The notes under the pieces: model-generated
Database searches by the model: none
What the model was told of the DNA's origin: nothing
Seen by the model: the letters and a program-made list of their open reading frames with translations, nothing else
Part shown: positions 22,393 through 34,535 of the stretch, one piece after another
How the letters are laid out: each line of letters starts with the position of its first letter
Numbering within the stretch: position 1 is the first letter of the stretch
Assembly (NCBI GenBank): GCA_028583415.1
Contig: CM053266.1
Location: 7,697,217-7,761,216, forward strand
DNA: 64,000 nucleotides
Source of the DNA: Protea cynaroides
Taxonomy: Eukaryota > Streptophyta > Magnoliopsida > Proteales > Proteaceae
Direction: 5' to 3'
Program-made: the position numbers and the translations under genes

Positions 22393-23427
22393 CTTTCGGT
22401 ACTACCTATAGTTCCCAAGCCTCTAACTCTCATATACCAGGTGAAGGTAGAAGCTGAATAGTAACCCCATGCTCTTAAACAACTTATACAAAAAAAAACT
22501 AGAAATAGCACCTCGATTACCCCTTCTAGATCATCACTTCCCATCATAGATCCCGTCTCACATTAGTGATCCTCAACCACTAACTCTTCCCTTAGGTCAC
22601 CCAACCTTTGGAAGTATGAGCCTATGCCAGTATCTTAACCCCTACTGGAAGAGCATAGAAAATAGGGTAAAGGCACCACCTATGTCTATTATGTTCATTT
22701 AATTAATCATGGTTGTCCTCCAATAAAGATCCCCGGCTCCATTCCAATAGATCACTATGCCCCCACTAGCACGTTGTCAAAACCACTATGATGCCCACCA
22801 GTCGAGATCCCTGGCTCTATTTTAATGGATCACCATGCCCACTAGTATGCAATTCAATCCAACATGATCCATGTGCCCGTACTCCAACACACCAAATGAA
22901 CCATCATACAAGGCCATACATATGCATTGTTAAATAAAAAGGCTATGCCCCAACATAGATCTCCAGCTCAACTACCATATATCACCGTGCGCCTGCTGGA
23001 GTGTAGCATCATCAACATGGGCCATGTATTATGTTCCAACATGCCACACGTCTATCATACCCAAACATCACACATACAATATTCATAATTATTATGATGC
23101 AATGCATGCTCATACATATACAAGTTATGAACGACATGTAAATCAATTCAACCTAAGTATGTTTCTAAGTATAAAGTAGACATGTGAAGAATGTCCTCAG
23201 TCTACAGACTAGACCCCTCACATGATTGCACCACTAGTGCAGTAGTAATACGAAGCCAAATAGAAGGCTTCAACCTTGCCACAGTCCGATACCTATTTAA
23301 ATAGATAATGAATCATTAATTGGTTGAATAGTTTTTAACCAGCATGGACAAGCCTTACATGTCCATACATGGGTCCCAAGATAAGCCAGAAATCCAACGG
23401 TTGGTCTTCATACTCCTAACTAGGCAT

Positions 23428-25726
23428 TGTCACACCCCAATTCTGTACTGTTCAGAATGGTGTGATGAACCGCTAACAAACCAACGGTTCAACCAGGATC
23501 TCAAATAGGCTATCCCCGCGTTATCCAAACTTACATGCATCCACAATCATAATCAGAGTAAATACACAATAGCGGAAATCTTATAAATAAATGAACTGAG
23601 AACTAAAATGATATTAGTACTTTAATAGAAAATTATTCTGTATCAACCGGGACATAAGTAAATATCAATACAAGTCTTTAATAAATCCAGATAAAGAAAC
23701 CTATAAAAATATCTAATCGAATACACATGAGTTGCACTCGCAAAAGGAGTCGTGTGTATCGTCTTCAGCTCCAACTTCCATAGCTGCTACATGTCCATAT
23801 GCTGACGCGTTCATATAATATTCGACGGTATAACCTGCATCATCAACTAAAACTATTCGATGTCGAGGGGTGAGCACACAGCACGGCTTAGTGAGTAGCC
23901 AAAACAATGCAACATTACATATGCATGCAAAAATCAATTTATATCTTTGGTCTTGGTTTATAGTTTGCAATGTGCAATAGAAAGGTTGGGTGGTCAAAGG
24001 TTAACGTTTATTGACACCGCCTCTATACACAGGGTGTGGAAGCCCGCCCGAAGGTTAACGTTTATCGTCGTCCCCATCCACCCTACCATAACATTATACA
24101 ACAAAGGTTAACGTTTATTGCTATATAATACTATACCAACACGTAGCCCCTGTTAGCGAGGGCTTGCAAACTGGGCTCGCTGCTAGCCAATCCTAATTCC
24201 AAATAGTGTATCCAAGGCCTCACCCCAGCATCCCTCAGAACATCCATAGAGATAGAGCTAAGGCCCCCCGGTAGAGTCAGAGACTACAAGGACCGAGACC
24301 ACCTCCCCTGATACTCTACGACATAATAGTTCTGCTAAGGTAATGGCGATACAACGATGCCAATGCACAAGACTTGAGTTAGAGATAGAGCTAAAGTGCT
24401 GAGACCCGCCAAAGGTTAACGTTTATTGACGTTCTCATCACACCTCCCCTGATACTCGCTCGCATCAAGCACATCAACCACACACATACAAGCACATGCC
24501 TATTCCTATCATCATCATCATCATCATCATGTTATAAACAATAAAGTAAATATGCATGAACAATAATATAAATATTGGATGGCATGCTGTATGCACATTA
24601 CAAACATATTCGCATAGAATCAAACATGGCATAGGACTCAAGAAATAGAAAACAGTTTATTATTAACCAATTTAGTTTGGGGTTAAGGTTTCTCACCTTA
24701 GCTTGCTAATAGATATTTCCCAAGCTTTAGAATCACTGTTATAACGTAATTATATTGCTAGCAAACCTAACCAAGTCGATAGAATTTAATTAGAATTAAT
24801 TCAGAATTTAAAACCCATTCTGTCAACTGAGGGTCGATGCTAGGGTCGATGGGTCTATCGACCCTCCCTCCATTCTGAACTTCCCGAATGCTGAGGGTCG
24901 ATGGTCAGAAACACCTAGGGTCGGATGGTCTATCGACCCTCGGTGCGACCCTTAGTGCACTCTGGTCCAATTTCCACTTTTAACCCATTCTTCGTGTTTG
25001 GGGTCCTATGGCTTGCTTCCTACATTCATTCAACAGTCATTCCATGGTCTAGAACCATGTATAATCCATCTAGATAGTTTTCGTGCATCCTCCTATGGTT
25101 TTCCATGAAAACCTAACCATGGATGGATGGTTTGGGTTTCTCCGAAATCCTACACTCAACCATATCTAACCTAAGGTCTGTAGAAACTCATGGAATTAGT
25201 ATCCATACCTGAGAAGATTACTTTTCTCTGCAAATTCTTCTCCTTTTTGCTAAGCCTTCTTCCTAGCCTCCTTTCTTCCTCTTTTCCTTCTTCTCTCTTT
25301 CTCTCAATTCAATTAGGGTTGTGAAAGGAGTGAATGTGGCTTAGGGACGTCCTTTAAATAGACTAGGAATGTCCTATAATAATCCCATTGAGATTTGGAA
25401 GGAATCCCAACCGAAAATTAGGAAATTTCCTAATTTCAATTTCATCAGAAACCGAGGGTCGATGGGAGGGTCGATGATCCCGTCGACCCTAGGGTCTTAA
25501 GCTGTCCGACCCTCCCTTCAAAACTGAGGGTCTGACTTTTCTGTTTTTGGGAGGTCCGACCCTGCTTAGCTGGGTGTGCGACCCTCCCCTAAAATTAAGT
25601 GTTTTTGGGTCGATTTTATACCTGGGATCTCGATCTCCTTCATGCCCTTAGTCCATTTGACTCGACCATGATGGGTAAACCTGGTTCAAGGTGGTAAGAC
25701 CGGGTTAGTTTGACACGGGTCTTACA
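23428..25726 (-). repeat. S2: solo LTR of the T3 family (2299 bases)
   Basis: Starts TGTCACACCCC, ends CGGGTCTTACA, flanked by a perfect 5-base duplication GGCAT (23423-23427 and 25727-25731). It contains the T3-type words GGGTCGAT/ATCGACCC at 24825-24960 and 25450-25600, several copies of AAAGGTTAACGTTTA, and the peptide exon at 23713-23846. Confidence 0.95.
23713..23846 (-). CDS. S2 terminal exon: CxCxxC peptide
   Basis: The minus-strand frame VDDAGYTVEYYMNASAYGHV ends HDSFCECNSCVFD and a stop at 23713-23715. It differs from the T3 copy at a handful of residues, with the cysteines and the stop preserved. Confidence 0.5.
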
Positions 25727-26882
25727 GGCATACTGGTCAAGATAGACTTAATTAGAGGATGTAACCAAGTGGTGTTCCCTTCGGAATTACCATCTAGTTA
25801 ACACTTAAAATATTTCTAAGTAATCAGAACCGAAGGGTACAATCGGATGGTCAAGCATTCGGTAGACCATTTGACCATCCGGTAGACCATTCGATTTAAT
25901 ACTCTGTTATAACTAGCGAGGTTCTAGTAGGACATCCAGAGGGTTTGTCGAGTGGTGTGTCATCCAGCACTACCTCTACTTAGTATTAAGCCTATCCGGA
26001 GCTAGATCAATTGGACCCAAGGGTAACCAGGGGATGGTCCCCCAGAGGGTTATGCCTTTAGGAGGGTCCTCCGATTGTTCCTTGGTCATTAACCAAGGCA
26101 TTAGGAATGGTTTAAGTCACTCGGAGGGATGGTCATAACCAGGCCTCCAGTTCATACCCAGAAACCAACTTACGAATAAGGTTGGTCTCCAAACTTTGGG
26201 GTTTGATTCCCCACTTCATGGCATTCAATTTATTGGCGAGAATCATCTTCCCATACTTGATACACTAAATGGGAGCCGTTTATGGCTCTATTTAACTCCA
26301 TTCATGGAGTGGGTGAGGAAACCTAACTTTCTAGGTTTAACTTAGTCTCCATTAATGGTGGGCAAGTATGAATGGTTCCTTGCCTTAAATCACCAAAGAA
26401 AGAGAGAAGGAGGTAGGGACTTACCTCCAATGGTGATCTACACTAGGGTTTGAGCTCTCCTCTTAAGCTCCAACTCTCTTCTTCTTTTCTCCTACTCAAA
26501 CTCTATAATGCCAAGAGAGAATAAGGAGCAATGGCTCGTTATTTATAGAACTCATAGAGAGAGAGAGAGAGAGAGAAAGAGGGAGAGATTAACCCATGCT
26601 CAATTAGATGCTGACAACTGGTGGTGCATTATCTGGCAGAGCATTCCATTAGGCCATAATATGGCCTTCATGTCAGTCAATTAGCCTAGATGCTTTGGGA
26701 TGCCCATCAAGACCATCTATGGTCTACCATGATACCTCACCTTACCAGGTTTGAGTAATGAAGCTTAGCTATGGTTCGGATACCACCATCGAGTTTGCAT
26801 TGGATTCTCCATCAGTCGATGTGTTAAAACCTGGCACAAGAGGAATCCGGGTCAGTAAGGGATTCTTAGCGAAGATCTTACA

Positions 26883-26942
26883 TAGCTAGTAAGAAAACCA
26901 AAACCTTATGTTGATATATAAAAGAAAATGATGGACAATATA
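26883..26942 (+). other. L4 internal sequence, left fragment
   Basis: AT-rich non-coding sequence between the N LTR and T2. With its duplication TGTTA (26943-26947) it continues at 36949 after T2. No gene. Confidence 0.5.
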
Positions 26943-27552
26943 TGTTATGTAAGACCCGCACTCTGTGAACCCGATCTAAACCTTGATTTCATGTCGTAAC
27001 AGGTCTTCCGATCATCACCGGGCCAGACGGGACGAGCGGATGACAAGCGGGTACGAAATCGGACCAACAAGACCAACTTAAGTATGAAATTCATTCATAC
27101 CAGTCGATGGTACCGGTCGACCGGTATGGTCTGCGCAGCAGACTACCAAGATCCAGAATTGGATCTCTACAGCTCCTACTTTCCCAATTCTGAATCCTAA
27201 GACTTTCTTAATCCTAAGAGGCTTCCTAAACCTAATTCCTAGCCTATTTAAACCCCTCTAAGCCTCCTAGAATCCCTTCCATTAATCCTCACAAACCCTA
27301 GAGAGGAGAAGGAGATTGGAGAAGGAGAAGGAAGATCCGCCGTTGCCGTTCGACGACACACACCTTACGCCAGTCGACGGTAAGTGTTTAAACACTTCCT
27401 CTCACATTATGACTCTATGATGGATGGGTTGTTTGGATCAATACCATGCAAAGCAGGTATTGACCTAAACCCTATTTTGCCATCAAACCTTAATTTAGTC
27501 GATAAACCTTATATTTGAGTTCTAGGATAAATACCATCAAAGCAAGATTTAA

Positions 27553-27738
27553 ATGGAGTTGGAAACGACTCTAACTCAAAGCTCAGACTTAGAATGTGTA
27601 GGAGAAACCCTGGAATCAATAGAGAAGGATCGACGGCAGTCGAAAACCAAGCGTATGGTCTTACGGAGACATACCGGTCGACCATACCAGTCGCAGGTCA
27701 TGCGACCGGTACTACGACCGGTATCTCTCGGGGAGTAG
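27553..27738 (+). CDS. T2 LTR leader ORF (61 codons)
   Basis: Starts MELETTLTQSSDLECVGETL and contains DRRQSKTKRMVLRRHTGR. The 90-codon B1 ORF is homologous over this stretch. In T2 the frame ends early because of a shift; the lost C-terminal part continues in another frame to SAL at 27821. In the T2 3' LTR a CGA-to-TGA change stops it after 27 codons. Confidence 0.3.
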   Translation: MELETTLTQSSDLECVGETLESIEKDRRQSKTKRMVLRRHTGRPYQSQVMRPVLRPVSLGE

Positions 27739-27893
27739 CCTATGGGAACCAACTGACCCTACCGGTCGCCAGTTTTCCCCACAGTGCTACGACCGGTACA
27801 TACAACCGGTCAGCCCTGTGAGTGTATTTTTATAATGTCATTGGTTTTCCGACCAACATAAACCTATTCTAATTAAACCCTAATCTTGTATAG

Positions 27894-27953
27894 GTCTTTG
27901 TGATAGCACGTTTGGATCTTGCGACGTGGAGCAAGCTATCAAACGAGCGTCAG
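27894..27953 (+). other. T2 5' LTR internal exon (putative, 60 bases)
   Basis: Acceptor CTTGTATAG and donor GCGTCAG/GTAAGG. In phase with the terminal exon it reads LCDSTFGSCDVEQAIKRAS with no stop. The 3' LTR copy keeps the same frame. Confidence 0.45.
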
Positions 27954-28874
27954 GTAAGGGAATCGGACCTAAACCCTAATAATTAATGGATAATAAATTG
28001 TTGTAAAGAACAATGAATATGTGGATTGGTGTTTGTGTATATTGCATGTCATCCGTTACTTTCAGCTATTATTATTGTTCATGCATACTCGCTATGCTAG
28101 GATGTGATTGCTAGACATGTGATTGTTTTCGTTGGTGTGTGGAATGGGAAGGGCCTAGGGTCTGGGATCATTCCTCATACTAATACCTTTCTGTAGTATT
28201 CTATCTTAGCATGCTTGTGCGCATAGGGCATCAGGGGAAGGTCGTGGTACTGTGGTCTCTGGCATGTGGTCGCTGGCCTGGCCATGATGTTGTGGCCCTG
28301 TGGTCTCTGACATGTGGTCTCTGGCCTGGCCACGATGCTTTAGCTCTATCTCTATGCCGTAGGGAGTTATGTTGGGATAGGGTCTACTTGCGTATTGTTC
28401 TGTCTTAGTATGCTTGATGCGGGTAGGGCATTAGGGGGAGGTGTGGCATTGTGGTCTCCAGCCCGGCCACCACGCTCTAGCTCTATCTCTATGCCATAGT
28501 GAGCTGTACTAAGATGGAGCCTACAGTGATGACATATAGGATTGGTTAGTTGCGAGCCCAGTTTGCAAGCACTAGCCAGTAGGGGTTTATTTATTGGTAT
28601 AGGTGGAGTATCAGGGGAGGTAGTGGATACCTTAGCTCAATCTCTATTCCATGATGGGTGCATGTGGGTCGGTGGTAGTGTGGTCTACTATGTGATGCTA
28701 CACACTCGTGTATAGAGGTGAGACAGCCTCCGAACCTTTCTATAGCACATTGCAAACTTGAACCAGGCCACAGCATAAAATGATTGTTACTCATGCATAT
28801 AATATTGATACACTGTCTGATTGTCTTACTGAGCTAAGTTGTGAGCTCACCCTTTGTATATACATTATTTTTAG

Positions 28875-29008
28875 ATGTTGATGCATGTTACACGGTGGAC
28901 AATTATATGAACGCTCCGGCGTATGGAGGTGTTGCTGCTTTGGACGTACAGGCAGGAGAGGATGAGCATGACGCTTCATGCGAGTGCCCTTTCTGCGTGT
29001 ACCTTTGA
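28875..29008 (+). CDS. T2 5' LTR terminal exon: CxCxxC peptide
   Basis: After ATTTTTAG the frame DVDACYTVDNYMNAPAYGGV continues to HDASCECPFCVYL and TGA at 29006-29008. The 3' LTR copy (36537-36670) has lost the last cysteine (PFYVYV). Confidence 0.5.
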
Positions 29009-29284
29009 TTTTATTTTATTTGTTTCAATTATTTTTAAGGTGATGTAAAGATATTATTTATGTTTTGAGAATTTAGATAATTGAATACTTATTTAAATTT
29101 ATCAATAGAATACTCAGTTTATTTATTTAAAGACTTTCGCTGTATTTATTATATTCTGATTGTGGTTATGTGCAATGGTTTGTATGAGTAGACACGGTCT
29201 TATTGAGATCCCGGTGTGAACCGTTGGTTCAGTGATGGTTCACTCACACCATTCTGGTTGGTTCAGAATTGGAGTGTGATAACT

Positions 29285-29296
29285 TGCTATCAGAGC
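29285..29296 (+). other. T2 primer binding site
   Basis: TGCTATCAGAGC, one mismatch from the initiator-Met tRNA primer site, three bases after the LTR. Confidence 0.85.
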
Positions 29297-30246
29297 TCTC
29301 GGGCTCTATCCAACAGACCATATTACACTTAACTAAGTCGATGAACTGAGATAGGTAAAATTAAAAGTTTTAATAAGAACACACCTTAAGCATTGTTTGA
29401 TGCCTGAGACTAAATACTAAAAAAGCATAATGTACTATATTAAAGGTGGAATTAATAAACAGTCATGCTCTAGATAGGAACCATAATGACAGGTGAGAAA
29501 AATCATAAACTTCCACTAAATCGAAAAGAAAACTGTATCAAGAGTATGATATAGAACATCTAAAGAGCTAGATAGCTTTATATAGGATGCGGTGCATTAT
29601 TGACTACTCTTATGATTATAGAGGATGCACATACCTAATTCTAATTCTCGTACCTTGACAGAATACCTTCTTGATTCAACCTGTCAATTGGAGTTATAGA
29701 TGTTATTTCCTTAGAATTAGTCCTGATTATACCAATCTAAGCTACTCCTATGATCGACACCATGAATAGAGATATGAACTGAATGAACAGTTAAATGTTT
29801 AATCATGTTGAGTGTACATCTTTTCGATTTATACCTGATTTATTGATGTACCAAAACTTTCTCTAGATTTACTCTTGTAGTGCTTTGACCAATGGCATTA
29901 TATACCCGATAGAACCTATAACCATGAGGTTAAGAGCTGTAGAATCTCTACTTCCATGTATTTGGACGACCATACAACTTAACGACCTTTGGATGACGGT
30001 TGGATTACCACAGATTTACTCCTGATCCTTTAAACCTAAGTTCACTAGATAAAACAAGTGTTCTTCATCATACTGAATTTGGAAGAAGGACATGAATCAC
30101 TTTTGGATAAACATTCTGATTCTTATATTCCTTGACATCCATTGATAGAGATACTTAGTTAATAAGGGAATTATTAGAAGGGAGATGATTAAATTCAGAT
30201 TAGATTCTATAGCCAAGGAACCTCAGATGAAGTAATGGAGGATCTG
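29297..30246 (+). other. T2 leader and unidentified 0.8 kb segment replacing gag N-terminus
   Basis: The first 150 bases match the family leader (AATAAGAACACACCTTAAGC; T1 has the same phrase). From about 29460 to 30240 the sequence matches nothing else in the window, has no long ORF and stands where the gag N-terminus and any antisense gene should be. It may be a replacement by an inserted or captured sequence. Confidence 0.5.
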
Positions 30247-30995
30247 TTTTGAGATTGTTGAAATAGAGAAGAACTTCCGTCTGATGACTTGTACGGAGGA
30301 TGAGAAGGTGCTGTTTGCCACGCACATGCTCAAGGAAGATTCAAACGCTTAGTGGAATTCTACACGGGCATATTTGGAGACAAAGAACGCTCAGATCGAT
30401 TGGGCTATATTCAAGGGAGCCTTCTTCGATAAATATTTTCTGAAGAGCTTTAAAGATCAGATGGAGAAAGAATTCCTCAACCTACAACAGTCTCAGTCTA
30501 CTATGGACGCTTACCAGCAAAGGTACGAAGAGCTATTTTTCTTTGCACCGGTAAGTATGCAAGAGGAAGAAACCAAGACTCGTAGATTCACTATGGGATT
30601 ACGAGGGAGCATCAGAGAGCACATCCTGGGTCTGGAAAAGAAGGTATATAATGAGGCGGTATAAGTTGCCAGAGTGATTGAATCAAGTCAAAAGGATAGT
30701 TTCTTTGCTCAGAACAGGGGACTGAAGAGACCAGCTACTGAGACGTCAGGTGGTGGTAATAATAGACCATTCTGCCCATACAGGGCTCAGTCCACCATGG
30801 TGCCTGCAAGAAACACTACCGCACCACCCCCGCCATAGTTTGCTGGACAAAACCCAGGCATTAAATGTTTCAACTATCAGCAACTGGGTCATATTGCAAA
30901 GAACTGCACTCTACCTAAGAAACAAACTCCACAACAAGGAAAGGAATTTACAGTCAGCACTAAAGAGGCAGTCGCATCACCTGATGTGGTCACTG
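30247..30995 (+). pseudogene. gag: T2 gag, 5'-truncated and interrupted
   Basis: Homology starts within the capsid core (EKNFRLMTCTEDEKVLFATH). Stops TAG (30349-30351) in the TGG-TGG position, TAA near 30661 and TAG near 30838 interrupt it. The open stretch 30374-30664 includes the block YQQRYEELFFFAPVSMQEEE. The zinc knuckle reads CFNYQQLGHIAKNC: the second cysteine is tyrosine, so metal binding is lost. Confidence 0.88.
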
Positions 30996-31074
30996 GTATG
31001 ATTCTATCCCTTCCTATTTAGCTTACTATTTTATGGTGTGTGAGCATGTAGAACTAAGGGATAATTAATTTCAG
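30996..31074 (+). other. T2 gag-pol junction intron (putative, 79 bases)
   Basis: CACTG/GTATG at the donor, GAGCATGTAGAACTAA inside, TTTCAG/GAACTG at the acceptor. Joining the sides gives VVTG followed by TVNVTGIRARVLFDSG, matching the continuous Gag-Pol frame of related elements. Unspliced, the frame stops at TAG near 31018. Confidence 0.65.
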
Positions 31075-34000
31075 GAACTGTAAATGTAACTGGTATACGT
31101 GCCAGAGTACTCTTTGACTCTGGAGCCACGCACTCCTTCGTTTCTGTTTCTTTTGTGAAGCGAATGAAATTACCGATCAAGCATTTAAACCCAAGCTTGA
31201 TAGTTCGCTCTCCGCTAGGAGTCGAAGTGGCGTTGAACAAATATTTTGGACCATGTACAGTTAGCATTGACGGCCGAGATCTAGAAGCTAATCTGGTTCA
31301 ACTCGAGATGGCAGACTTTGACGTCATCTTGGGAATGGATTGGTTAGGCTAGCATTCAGCCAGTTTATTATGTGGTGAAAAGAAGCTTGTGCTTAAAGAC
31401 GAGATAGGATAAGAGTTTAGCTTTACCGGGACCAAGTTACCTAGAAAGCGGAAGCTGATCCTCTTTGTCCTAAAAGCTAAGAGATGCTTAGAGAAGCGAG
31501 GAGTGGGGTATTTAGTGTCTGTAGTCGACATCATTGCTGAGGTGCCAAAGATGGAAGGTCTAGATGTGGTGTGAGAGTTTCCCCCAAGAAGATCTCCCAG
31601 GTCTACCTCCAGACAGGGCTACAGAGTTCGTGATAGACCTAATGCCAGGGTCGGAACCAGTGTCTAAAGCACCGTATAGGATGGCCCCTACTGAATTAAA
31701 GGAGTTCAAGACCCAGTTACAAGAATTACTAGATAAAGATTTCATACGACCAAGCATATCACCATGGGGAGCACCTGTATTGTTCGTCAAGAAGAAGGAC
31801 GGTAGTGTACGGTTATGTATTGACTACCGAGAGCTGAACAAGTTAATCATCAAGAATCGATATCCTCTGCCTAGGATCGATGATCTATTCGATCAGTTAT
31901 AGGGTGCAAAGGTTTTCTCAAAGATTGATCTCAGATCAGGGTATCACCAATTAAAGATCAAGGCCAGAGATATTCCAAAGACTGCTTTCAGGACAAGGTA
32001 TGGGCATTATGAGTTTCTAGTTATGTCGTTCGGGTTGACCAATGCCCCAGCGTCGTTCATGTAACTGATGAATCGAGTGTTTCATGACATGTTGGACACT
32101 TCGGTCATCATTTTCATCGATGACATATTTGTCTACTCAAAGGACAGGGAGGCTCATACATCACATTTGAGAGCAACCCTATAATGGCTGAGAAGGGAGA
32201 AGCTTTATGCCAAGTTCAAGAAGTGTGAATTTTGGCTGAAGGAGGTGGCTTTCTTGGGCCACGTAGTATCTGAAGATGGTATCAAGGTAGATCCAAGTAA
32301 GATAGCTGTTATAGTAGGATGGGAAGCACCAAAATCAGTTGAAGAGATTCGTAGTTTCCTTGGATTGGCTGGTTACTATAGAAGATTCGTGGAAGACTAC
32401 TCAAGGATTTCCGTTCCACTTACCCGACTAACCAATAAGGGAGAGAAGTGTATATGGTGAGAGGAGTGCGAGAAATGCTTTCAGACTTTGAAGTCAAGAC
32501 TAGTCTCTGCACCTATCTTGACCATCCCAGCACCAGGCATACCGTTTACCCTATATACGGATGCTTCAGGGTTAGGTCTTGGATGTGTATTGATGCAAGG
32601 AGAATAGGTGATTGCCTACGCATCAAGACAGTTGAAAGAGCATGAGAAGAATTATCCTACACATGACTTAGAGTTAGCAGTGGTAATACATGCAATCAAG
32701 ACTTGGAGACACTATCTCTACAGTAAAAAGTTCCAGATTAAGTCAGATCACAAGAGCTTAACCTATCTTTTCACTCAAAAGGACCTGAATATGAGATAGA
32801 GGAGATGGCTGGAGTTATTAAAATATTATGATTGTGACATTCAGCACCATCCGGGTAAGGCCAATGTTGTGGCTGATGCCTTAAGCAGAAAGTGGGCATT
32901 GAAACCTGAGGCAATACCAAATACAAATGTTGCATTATGTGTTGCAGCCTCGAGCTCCACAGAGAATGATGAAGAGTATATAATAGAGACTGCAAGAGAT
33001 CCAATGGAACAGGGCTTAATTCATAAGCTTACATTGATGTTCGCAACCTTGAAAATCTCATCGGATCTCATAGATGAGGTCAAAGTAGCAATCCTACAGG
33101 ATCCACACCTCAAGACTGTACAAGAAGATCTAGAGAAAGGTAACAGCAATCCTGACTTAACCTTGGATTCAGACAAGGTACTTAGGTATCGTGGATGATT
33201 ATGTATACCTGAGAGTGAGAACTTAAATATCAGAGATCGAGTTATGACAGAAGCTTATTACACTCCATACTCGGTACATCCAAGAAGCACCAAAATGTAC
33301 CATTATTTAAGAAGATTATATTGGTGGAGGGGTATGAAAGCAGATATAGCTCATTTCGTGTTCCAATGTCTGAAATGCAAGCAAGTTAAAGCGAAAAGAC
33401 AGAGACCCGCAGGTTTACTACAACCATTACCGGAACCTACATGGAAGTGGGATTGTATCACAATGGATTTCGTCACTGGCCTACCTTTGACACCAAGGTC
33501 GGTGGATGCAATTTGGATTATAATCGATCGACTTACCAAGACAGCTCGATTCATAGCGGTCAGACCTCAGTATACCATGGACAAGCTGGCCAAGCTATAT
33601 GTTGATAATATAGTCAAACTTCATGGCATCCCAGAGAGTATAGTATTTGACAGAGATCCCCGTTTTACATCAAAATTCTGGGAAGGATTACAGAAAGCTA
33701 TGGGAACAAAGTTGAAGTTTAGTACAGCTTTTCACCCTCAGACGGACGGGCAGTCAGAATGAACTATTCAAATTTTAGAAGATATGCTCCAAGCTTGTGC
33801 CCTAGATTTCAAAGGAGCTTGGGACGAGAAGCTATCGCTTATCGAGTTTGCTTATAACAACAACTACCAGGCTACAATTCAGATGGCACCATATGAAGCA
33901 CTCTATGGGAAGAAGTATCGTACACCTCTGTTATGGAATGAGGTAGGAGAAAGAAGGATTATAGGACCGGAGTTCGATGAGATACTTGTCGAGTGATTGA

Positions 34001-34523
34001 TCAGATCAAGGAAAGAGTGAAGACAGCTCAAGTTCGACAGAAGCACTATGCGGATAACCGATGCCGAGATCTGGAGTTTGCAGTAGGTGACAAGGTATTC
34101 CTGAAGATATCACCGGTGCGAGGTCTGAAATGGTTTGGTAAGAAGGGGAAGCTATGCCCCAGGTATGTGGGACCATATGAGATATTGACCAGATGTGGTA
34201 ATGTGGCGTATCAACTGGCTCTACCACTATCTATGTTAAGCATTCATGATGTGTTCCATGTATCATTATTGAAGATGTATGTCAGGGATCCATCGCACAT
34301 CTTGACAGCAGACCCCCCAGACTTGACAGAGGACTTAACATTTGAAGTGGTACCTGTGATGCTCTCAAGCTGAAAGGTACAGCAACTTCGAAGCAAGGAT
34401 ATCCATTATGTGAATGTGCATTGGAAAAGCCAAGATGTCGAAGAAATTACTTGGGAGGAGGAGAGTGCGATGAGAAAGGAGTACCCTAACCTTTTCGACG
34501 ATCAAGGTACGTTCAAATTTTGA
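31075..34523 (+). pseudogene. pol: T2 pol (PR, RT, RNase H, integrase, chromodomain), broken
   Basis: Protease LFDSGATHSF (DSG at 31116-31124) intact. RT has the box FIDD (32113-32124). RNase H LYTDASGLGLG near 32560. Integrase has the zinc-finger CLKC (near 33366), MDFVTGLP (near 33462), VFDRDPRF (near 33648) and the glutamate in QSE (33748), so the catalytic residues survive. The C-terminal chromodomain (VNVHWKSQDVEEITWEEE) is near 34375-34500. The frame is cut by many TAG/TGA/TAA codons (for example 31347, 31902, 32063, 32182, 32606, 32797, 33196, 33760) and a frameshift near 33990. Confidence 0.92.
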
Positions 34524-34535
34524 GGCCGAAATTTC

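Larger units (their letters stand above)
19939..26882 (-). repeat. N-family LTR 2, split by two solo LTRs (net about 2.86 kb)
   Basis: Starts TGTCACAGTCC and ends AGATCTTACA. Removing S1 with its duplication and S2 with its duplication leaves about 2859 bases, close to the 2812 of LTR 1. Pieces: 19939-20616, 22393-23427 and 25727-26882. The word cluster GGATGGTC...CATCCGGT is at 25830-25905; TATA CTATAAATAAC lies near 26540. A GA repeat (26556-26580) lies next to the TATA. The peptide exon is at 20321-20439. Confidence 0.82.
26948..29281 (+). repeat. T2 5' LTR (2334 bases)
   Basis: TGTAAGACCC to GGAGTGTGATA; the terminal CA has become TA. TATA-like CTATTTAAAC at 27243-27252, donor GACG/GTAAGTG at 27380, leader ORF at 27553-27738, exon 27894-27953, peptide exon 28875-29008. 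Word clusters ACCGGTCGACCGGTA at 27110-27140 and 27670-27810. Three imperfect repeats containing TAGCTCTATCTCTATG lie between 28210 and 28650. Confidence 0.95.
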
